From Galeruca laticollis (taxonomy: Eukaryota; Arthropoda; Insecta; Coleoptera; Chrysomelidae): a DNA stretch of 64,000 nt. This document shows, piece after piece, positions 56,930-64,000 of this stretch. Where the stretch lies: positions 51,504,222-51,568,221 of the forward strand of contig OY998179.1 in NCBI GenBank assembly GCA_963921935.1, given 5' to 3'. The translations under genes and the position numbers were made by a program. Under the pieces are notes generated by a model. That model was not told the DNA's origin. It saw nothing but the letters and a program-made list of their open reading frames with translations, and did not search any database. Each line of letters opens with the position of its first letter. Positions within the stretch are counted from its first letter, which is position 1.

Positions 56930-57110
56930 TAAATAACATTATAATTTGAAAAAACAGTAAATTGAAATCAAAAATTGACCTGTTTCAGAAATTTTTAATA
57001 TTATTGTTTATTTAGCTAATAATGAATTTATGCGTTACTTTATGGACGCAGTGTACTTATGCCAAGCTACAGAGATTTTGTCATGTAAAATGTGTTACAA
57101 GAAAACCAGA

Positions 57111-58109
57111 TGCGCCATTGTTTGGATAATAGTTTCATATGATATAGTGAGATGTTTTTCATTCGACTTAATTATTCATAATTTCGTTATCAACAGTTTT
57201 ATGCAAAAATTAGTTTTTTGCTTATAAAATTAAAACTGTTAGGGTAATAGTATTGACTCAATTGAGAAGAATAGAGACACGAAGAGAATGAGATTTCGAA
57301 CAACCCCAGGGGACCGTTAGTTTAGGGGAAAAACTGAAAAAGCCGTCCAAAGTGCAGTTTTTGGAAAAACTCATAACTCTCTCATATGTTTGAGATGTAG
57401 CGCAGATCCTTCGGCCAAGGTTAGTTTTTAATATAAACTTTATACGTGCAAAAATCAGGCTCTGTCCGATGCATAGTTTTCGATCTGTGACCATTTACAT
57501 TTTTAGTATGCAGTTTTCCAGCAGATCTGAATGCGACAAATATGGTCCGATGTGAATTTACAAAAACGATTTCGAAGGTAGAATTTTCATACTTCAAAAC
57601 TTTAATCTTGGTTTTGCGATATTCTTATTTTTGTTGTTGAGAAATTCATATGGAAAAATCTTGAAATAAGCACGGCCCAGTTCAGCCTAATTTCTTTCAT
57701 ATTTCTCAGCGCTTTAATGCAATATTAAGATTAAGTATGATAATTCTACTCTCGAAATCAGTCAGTGCATATTATAAACTAATACTGGTTGGAGGATCTA
57801 CGCTACAACTAGAAAAATAAGCAAGTTATGAATCATTGGAAAAACTGCACCTTGGCGGTTTTTTCTCGATTTCGTCCTAAACTTGCAGTCGAAAAGAATT
57901 GTTCGATCTCTCATTTTCTTCGAGTTTTTATTCTCTACAATTTCTCCATTGACGTCATAAGATTGCCCTTCCAATTTCAATTATATAAGCAAAGATATGA
58001 AAAAAGCAATTTTTTGCAGAAAATTGTTCATAACAAAGTTATGAATAATAAAGTCGAGAGAAAAACATCTCACTATATTATGTGAAACTATTCTGCAAAC
58101 AATGCCGCA
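57111..58109. repeat. Fold-back (hairpin) element of about 1 kb
   Basis: The left half 57111-57600 and right half 57640-58109 are inverted with moderate divergence. Tips are TGCGCCATTGTTTGGATAAT and (read inward) TGCGGCATTGTTTGCAGAAT. Further matches are AGTGAGATGTTTTTC, CATTCGACTTAATTATTCAT-type, the TGCAGTTTTTGGAAAAACTC block and the TTTCGAAGGTAGAATT block. No coding region. It is probably a non-autonomous element whose whole length is an imperfect inverted repeat. Confidence 0.75.
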
Positions 58110-59155
58110 GTTGGCATTAATGTAATTCAATCAAAACATAAAAAATTAATCAGGTTACTAAATTGAATATGATAAGGTTAATCAAGGTGATATGGTGAAT
58201 CGGGTGATACGGTAAGTTGCTCTATTCCCTTTTCGGGCTCACAGATGTCAAACAGGAGTGAGAATATCGACAATTTATGATCCTCTGTTCCGCGGGCACC
58301 TGTTATAAATCAGTCACGTCTTGAAAACCGTACGCAATTAACAGAAAACTGTTTTAGATGGTCAATCATTTTTAAAGGGTGCATACGTTGGTAGATTTTG
58401 CTTCATGTACCACAGTTCGCGAGGTATTTTTATTTATGTTTTGTCTTCTTAGACTGTTTATATAAGACATAACCTAAAAATCGTTGCCTCTATTATCTGG
58501 ATTGTTTGCCATGTATTTTCCATTTCACCCATAGCAAATTGGTGATACGGTGAAATCGGGCACGGGTGATATGGCGAAATTCTTTTCTTATGCATACCAC
58601 GTTTATTCACATCCCAACAAGTTTTTCAAACGCATACATTTTAAATGTTTCCTCTATGGGGAAGTTGGTTATATTCTGATTTATCCAATGTTCTGCTGTA
58701 TATGGTGCTGTGAGAATCTCAGCGTAACGTCACGTTTTACTTTTTCTGGCGGAGAGGGTTTAGTTCTACTCTAACTTTTTTCTGTTATATTTAATGGGGT
58801 TTGGTTTAGTTTGGTTTGTTAGTCATATAGTTTATTTACGATAAAAAGACGATTATGGCATTTTAATTACTTTCCTGCTTATCAGAATAAATATTAATTT
58901 ACCAACCGTGAATACCATTTATCCTCAACAGCCAGGGCAATTTACAGCTAACGGGTTGGTAAAACTTCAAGACATTGTCAAATCAACTGGTAAAATTCCC
59001 CAGTTTTTTTTGACGTTTATTTACATTCGATCATCGTCTAATATTTACAAGTTTTTTTGGTGCTTTTATTCATTGCTTCTTTAAGATTAAAAAAAGTTAT
59101 TTTGATAACTAATTATTTAGGCAAATTTGCAGTGTGTGGTTAATAAAATACCGAA
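58110..59155. other. Non-coding, with repeated GGTGATAYGG words
   Basis: GGTGATATGG or GGTGATACGG occurs at about 58188, 58204, 58541 and 58566. A 74-codon frame at 58550-58774 has no domain. CGGGTGATATGGCGAA (58563-58578) is matched by its exact complement at 63626-63641 and is a candidate element tip. Confidence 0.5.
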
Positions 59156-59159
59156 GCAG

Positions 59160-60891
59160 CTGAATAGAAAATGTCAAGAGATGGTAATATCTTTGTTGAG
59201 CTATTTTGAACGAGAATGCTGAAATTGGGACCCGCTCCTCCCGCTTACTGCTGTAAGAGACGTAAGTAATAGTATTCGCTATTTGTATTGATCATTATTA
59301 ATATTATTGTTGCATATTCAAATGTAAATGATTGAATGTTTTTAATGTTAGGTTAGGTTAACGAAACTTGATAATATATTATTCTTTCATAAATTGAAGT
59401 AATTATATTTTAGTGAGTTGCAGAAGCTTTACAACTTAGCCTTACCACTGTTAACCGTATTGCCGCCAAGCATAATAGAGGTGAACAGCCTAAAAGCCCA
59501 CCTTAAAAGAGAAAACGCATAAAACCTACTGTTGAAATTGATAACTTTGATCAAAATGCTTTCCGAAATGTTATATACGAAATGTATGGAAACAGTGAGT
59601 GTAATGAATTTACTATTTTATTTTATTCACAATTAACTAACACAATCTTTTACAGAGGAACACATAACCTTGAAAACTTTGAGAGACAAACTCTAGGAGC
59701 GTGAACTCTTTAATGGTTATTTAACATCACTCTGGGAGATGGTGAAAAATATTGGAATCAAATACCAAAAAGATGATCCTCATCGTGGTGTAATGGAGTT
59801 TGCCACATATTGCATTAAAACGTGTACATTTTCTACATGAATATGTCAAGATAAAAAGGGAAGGTTTATATCAATTTGTGTTTTTGGATGAGACCTGGAT
59901 ATTTGAAGACTTTAATCATAGAAGCGTGAAAAATACTAAAATTGGTGGTCCAAGGTAATTGAATTATAAAATTGAGCAAATAATTTATGATGTACTAACA
60001 TTCCTGCCACTTTAAGACCTTTTTAAATATTTACTAATCACACTATTTTATTCAAATCTATATAATTATCAATATTTATTTTGAGCTATGCAGTCTATCT
60101 AGGAAACCTAGTAGAAATTTGTTATTTCCTTATTGTAGGTATATAGTATTGCATGCGGGTTCCTCTTCTGGATTGATTCCTGGAACAGGGCTGGTTTTAT
60201 TCTTCCACAAAACAAGATGGTGATTTCCACGGTGAAATGAACCGAGAAATTTTTTTGCATTTGTTTAAATACCAGCTTTTAGTGAACTTGGAAGAACCTG
60301 CCACAATTGTGATATTTAATGCAAGTTATCACAGTACAGTGATCAATAAAGTACCAACAACAGCTACCAAAAAGGCTGATATACAGAACTGGTTGATACA
60401 AAATGATATTCCTTTTGAAAATATTCTCCTCAAAACCCAATTATTGAATTCAGTACAACGGTAAGTTCATATATATTATGGTAATACTTAGATAACTTAT
60501 TTTGTTTAAATATATGCATTTTTGTGGGAATAAACCACCAACAGTATATGAAGCTGACATATTATCTGAAAAATATGGTCACAAAGTGCTTCGACTTCCC
60601 CCTTACCACTGTTTGTTCAACCCAATTGAACATATTTGGGGCATAGTTAAATTTTTTTATAGAGATCATGTGGGAACTGATGGTTCTTCAACAGAACAAG
60701 CAATAGGTGTATGGGAAAAGTCTTTAGAAAAAGTGACTCCTCATATTTGGTCAAAGACATTAGAGCACACTGAAAAAATTATACAAGATGGGTGGGATAG
60801 AGAAGTAGTATTTGATAGACAGGATGTGCCTCCACTTATTATTAATTTTGACAGTGACGATGAAGATAGTGATGATTTTGTAGTGGAGTAG
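59160..60891 (+). pseudogene. Intron-rich Tc1/mariner relative with a wide D2-E gap (DD82E-like)
   Basis: Five exon-like pieces separated by plausible introns: a piece with YFERECRNWDPLLPLTAVRD, then VAEALQLSLTTVNRIAAKHN (helix-turn-helix), then ITLKTLRDKL to a third exon ending HEYVKIKREGLYQFVFLDET and SVKNTKIGGPR (D1 in FLDETW). Next come VLHAGSSSGLIPGTGLVLFF, MNREIFLHLFKYQLLVNLEE, and VIFNASYHS, where the second catalytic D is replaced by F. The last exon has YGHKVLRLPPYHCLFNPIEH with the E in NPIEHIW. D2 to E is roughly 82-84 residues, far above the usual 34-41. It ends in an acidic tail (FDSDDEDSDDFVVE) at 60891. Inactive: D2 lost, plus internal stops. Confidence 0.75.
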
Positions 60892-61655
60892 TTAAAATCT
60901 TGTGTTTTATTTTTTGTATATTTTTATCCAATTTGCTTTATTTCCAACTTTTCAAAATCCCTAATAACTATTAGTGAATTAATTAGGTACAGTTATTCTA
61001 TAATACATAAATGAAACAACGACCACAGTATCTCTACATAATTAATACTGATAAAATGGGAGATTTTTTATTTTTATATCTTGTAACAAAATTTTATTTT
61101 GTGTATATATATTTTTCTTTTTCATTCCATTTTTATTATAATAAATATAATAGATATTGTATAAAGAAACAATATTCAAATTTGCATGAAGATGATTACA
61201 GCTTGTATTGTTTTAGCATAAACCCTTGCAGTGCTTTTGAAGGTGGGTCTATAGAGCGTGGAGTAAGGTATAAGGAACTACAGTTCGTCATTTAACCTTC
61301 TTCTATGTAAAATAATTAAATGTTAATTCGAATATAGAATGATTGGTTACTGTTTCTTGTACCTTATCCATAGGTTTTCATTAATAAATATTTATATTAA
61401 ATTAATCTTTGATTTTTAAATGAATATTTTTGAATTACGTCCTACGAGGCACGGAACAATGGAAAAGAAGAGCTGCCAATCTAACATCAGATTGACTTCT
61501 AGTTTACGTTAAGTAAAGGAAAAAACTACAGCTTGGCAACATCACAATATTTTGTTTTGCAACGTCATCGTATTTTTATCGTGAATAAACTATAATAAAA
61601 ATAGAGTACTGTACTCGTACTTCTTGGTCAACGTTCAAGATCCATCTATCACAAT
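60892..61655. other. AT-rich flank, no gene
   Basis: A 94-codon frame at 61011-61295 is AT-rich with hydrophobic runs and no recognisable domain. Nothing else seen. Confidence 0.45.
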
Positions 61656-61659
61656 TGTT

Positions 61660-63483
61660 CCAGGAAAAAATACGTTTTATAAAAGGAAAAGAGGTTCCAG
61701 TCGTACTGATTGAACGGAGGAGCAGCTTGAAGATGACGTAAAAGCAGTTCAAAATGGAATGAGCGTCAATGCAGCCTCAAAGGGGTTTGGCGTTCCAAGG
61801 TCAACGCTGAAAAGAAAAATAGTAAACGGGTGCTTAACTAAAAAAGGTTTGGGTGGACCGCCTGTCTTAACACAAGAATGTGAGAAGAAGATGGTAAAAC
61901 ATTCTAAAATAACAAAAATTCGGATTTTCACCGAAAAGAACAGAAGTAAGGCGCATGTCACAAAAACTGGCTGAGAAATGCAACCAGCATCACAAATTTA
62001 ATAAAGAAAAGGAAATAGCTGGTATGGATTGGCTACATTTATTCTTAAACAGAAATACAGAACTTTCAGTTCACAAATGGGAGGGAGTTTCACACACTTG
62101 AGCACAACGTTCTTGATAAGCCAGGAAACATATTCAACGTAGATGAGACTGGACTTCAGCTGAATAATAAAGCAGGTTATGTGTAGGCAGCAAAGGGATC
62201 CAGAGCGTTACAGCAACAACATCCGGTGAGAAGGGCGAAACAATATCTGTGATTGCTTGCTTCAATGGGAAGGGCATGTTTTTTCATCCAGCATGTGCTT
62301 TTAAGAGCAAAAATGAAAAGTCCGAGTACAAGTATATATGCCATCGGGTTCTATTATTTCCATGTCACTAATATCGGCGTACGTGACCAATTTCCTTCTG
62401 TGGTTAAGAAACCATCAAACCATGAGGGAACAGTCGTGCTCATTTTGGACGGACATAGCTCACATTGCAGCAGTGTCGATACATTGGAGTTTGTAGAAGA
62501 GCATAACATTATTTTGGTCTGTCTACCGAGTCACATGACCCACTATCTGCAGCTACTCGACGGGTCCTTTATTAAAGCTCTCAAACTCTATTATTACAAT
62601 GAGTGCAAATCCTACATCAAAATTAATCCAAATAGAAATATTTCAAGTCTCGTGTTTTAAGGATTACTCACAAAAGCATGGGAACAAGCAGTTACGACAG
62701 AGAATGCCATATCGGGTTTCATAAGTACATGACTTATCCGCTTCAGTCCTGATGCAATTCCTGAATAAGCCTTTTTGTTATCCACGTCGGAAAAACAACA
62801 GAAAAATAAGGAGCAACATGAGTCTATTTTACCTCAACCAGATTGTACACACTGGTATGAAGCCCTGAATCCCGCGGTAGCAGCAACTGCAAAAGTAGAG
62901 AATTTTCAGGAATTTGAACAGGCGGAGAATCCACTGGAAATCATGCATCCCCTAGTCCAAATCTCATCAGGAGCCAGTGATCAAACTTCAAGAGTGGCTA
63001 CCGGATAATCTTAAATAACCTCTGAGAAACTATTGTATCAAATTTCGCCGATTCCTATCCTAAAGTAAGTAGAATCTGCAAAGAAGAATTCCAAAGCTTT
63101 AGCGGAGATTTTGAATTCTACTTTAAATATCGTAAATCTACGAACAAAACAACTAAACAAAACCATCGAGTAAGGGAAGAGTGGAGCGATCGCTAAAAAG
63201 GGCTGAAGGAAAAAACATTATCAAAGGGACTACCAAAGGGAAGAGGAAAGTCAAGCAGGCTAGGAAACGAAAAGACTTTACGTCTGAAACTAAATCCGAC
63301 TCTTCACTGAATATTCACTTGGAAGACGATGATGATGACGTGGATGACGAAGAGTGTTGTTGTGTGGGTGCGATGAACTGTACAGTTGTACTAAAAAGGA
63401 CATGGACTGGATCGAATGAATTAGTTGCCAACTGTTCAAAATATGAATCCACGTATGATATATGTGAGAAGAAGCAGAATTAG
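61660..63483 (+). pseudogene. Pogo/Tigger-type transposase with a relic Cys-rich finger
   Basis: A splice acceptor-like ttgttccag precedes NTFYKRKRGSSRTD, a stop, then EEQLEDDVKAVQNGMSVNAA and FGVPRSTLKRKIVNG (Pipsqueak-type helix-turn-helix). Further on: FNKEKEIAGMDWLHLFLNRN (CENP-B-like), NVDETGLQLNNKAG (D1), VVLILDGHSSHCSS (D2) and HYLQLLDGSFIKALKLYYYN (D3), 36 residues after D2. A C-terminal acidic part (LEDDDDDVDDEECCC) leads into a damaged zinc-finger-like segment, readable in two frames (DELYS, DMDWIE). Many frameshifts and stops occur. Such proteins are related to the jerky and CENP-B groups. Confidence 0.85.
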
Positions 63484-64000
63484 GTTCACATATTCACCCA
63501 AAGCGCATTTGTCACTTCACACTTATGTATAGGGGAAATGGTGGTTTTGATAAAAATAATTTTTCCACTTTTGTGTTTTGTTCAAATGAACAATTTCTTG
63601 TATTTTACGAGGCTTACCATTTCTCTTCGCCATATCACCCGGATTTACCCTATATATGGCACTATGTAATCTATTATGACTACCGAATTATCGTAACATA
63701 CTTTATTTGATTCTTTGGATCTAGTTTTCCATGAATTATTCTCTCAAATACCGCATACTTGCTTCATTATTGTAAATTGGAAATTCACTATCACTTTAGT
63801 TGTGAAAATATTCCCTCTTTAACTTTGAAATCAGTATTTCTACTGCCATGGAAATGTTCCGATTGGAAAAATCGATATGTGGAATTAGATTGAGCAATTT
63901 CATTTTTCTCTAAGTTAGATGTTGTCTAAAAATTATTGTGAATATACAGGTAATTTCAATACATTTAGAGTGCTTCCAAATTTGAGCAAGGATTGAATTA
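63484..64000. other. Right end of the window, no gene
   Basis: Contains the candidate pogo tip at 63626-63641. Otherwise it is AT-rich sequence without a recognisable feature. Confidence 0.5.

Larger units (their letters stand above)
55039..57053. mobile_element. 246-bp palindromic MITE split at its centre by MLE-3
   Basis: The left arm 55039-55160 starts CACTGCGTCCATAAAGTAAC. The right arm 56932-57053 is its reverse complement with three mismatches in 122 bases. TA lies outside both ends (55037-55038 and 57054-57055). TA also flanks the inner mariner (55161-55162 and 56930-56931). Removing the inner element and one TA would leave a continuous palindrome of about 246 bp with the TA in the exact centre. 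Alternatively the arms are simply outer parts of one element with long inverted repeats. Confidence 0.8.
58563..63641 (+). mobile_element. Putative pogo-type element with a nested Tc1/mariner relative
   Basis: A perfect 16-bp inverted match (CGGGTGATATGGCGAA) lies at both ends of a 5.1-kb interval. In between are a five-exon DD-E transposase (59160-60891) and then a pogo/Tigger-type transposase (61660-63483). The simplest reading is that the outer repeats belong to the pogo element and the other one was inserted into it. The 16-bp match alone is modest evidence. Confidence 0.4.

Overview
This window looks like repeat-dominated DNA from an arthropod, most likely an insect. It is strongly AT-rich, has long (TA)n tracts, and I could not find a single convincing host gene. 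Every coding signal I recognise belongs to a mobile element: at least three DD41D mariner-like families with an N-terminal DUF4817-type helix-turn-helix, a piggyBac-like element, a PIF/Harbinger fragment, a CACTA-like transposase fragment, an intron-rich Tc1/mariner relative with about 83 residues between D2 and E, a pogo/Tigger-type element with a relic zinc finger, Penelope-like GIY-YIG endonucleases, and several non-LTR retrotransposons (RTE-like and R1/LOA/Jockey-like). This mixture is familiar from beetle and hemipteran genomes; I cannot narrow the host further from sequence alone.

Layout. 1-6354 is an almost exact copy of 18242-24599 (I see one substitution plus a (TA)n length change). 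It carries mariner MLE-1, a fragment of an 'EEADT' protein gene, the left inverted repeat of another mariner, and mariner MLE-2. 6355-17500 holds (TA)n tracts, Penelope-type hammerhead-like hairpins, a 4.9 kb block whose ends carry a GTGGCATCCG motif many times, a degenerate GIY-YIG domain, and a C-rich LINE gag with three CCHC knuckles. 17606-28204 is a nested stack: the second duplication copy, a mariner with inverted repeats of just over 300 bp split by MLE-2, piggyBac and LINE insertions, then the missing last exon of the EEADT gene. 28681-40790 contains three LINEs, one with a 5' inversion of twin-priming type, and a second EEADT relic. 40804-42428 is a Harbinger relic inserted into a CACTA-like gene. 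43210-49440 is dominated by tandem repeats, including a very regular 142-bp satellite whose units each hold a TATA-like motif. 48570-53400 has two copies of an element made of a fixed preamble plus about 170-bp repeats, on both sides of an R1-like LINE. 53752-54962 is a Penelope fragment between inverted repeats. 55039-58109 has a mariner inserted at the exact centre of a 246-bp palindrome, next to a 1-kb fold-back element. 58563-63641 is probably a pogo element with another Tc1/mariner-type element inside it.

No operons or host pathways are visible. The genes act only as parts of mobile elements: transposases with their inverted repeats, and LINE or Penelope endonuclease and reverse transcriptase modules. 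Nearly all are broken. The least damaged are the LINE ORF1 at 34621-35589, the MLE-3 transposase (one stop and one homopolymer frameshift) and the Penelope endonuclease at 54057-54569. Element ends and domain edges were read by eye; percent identities were not computed.
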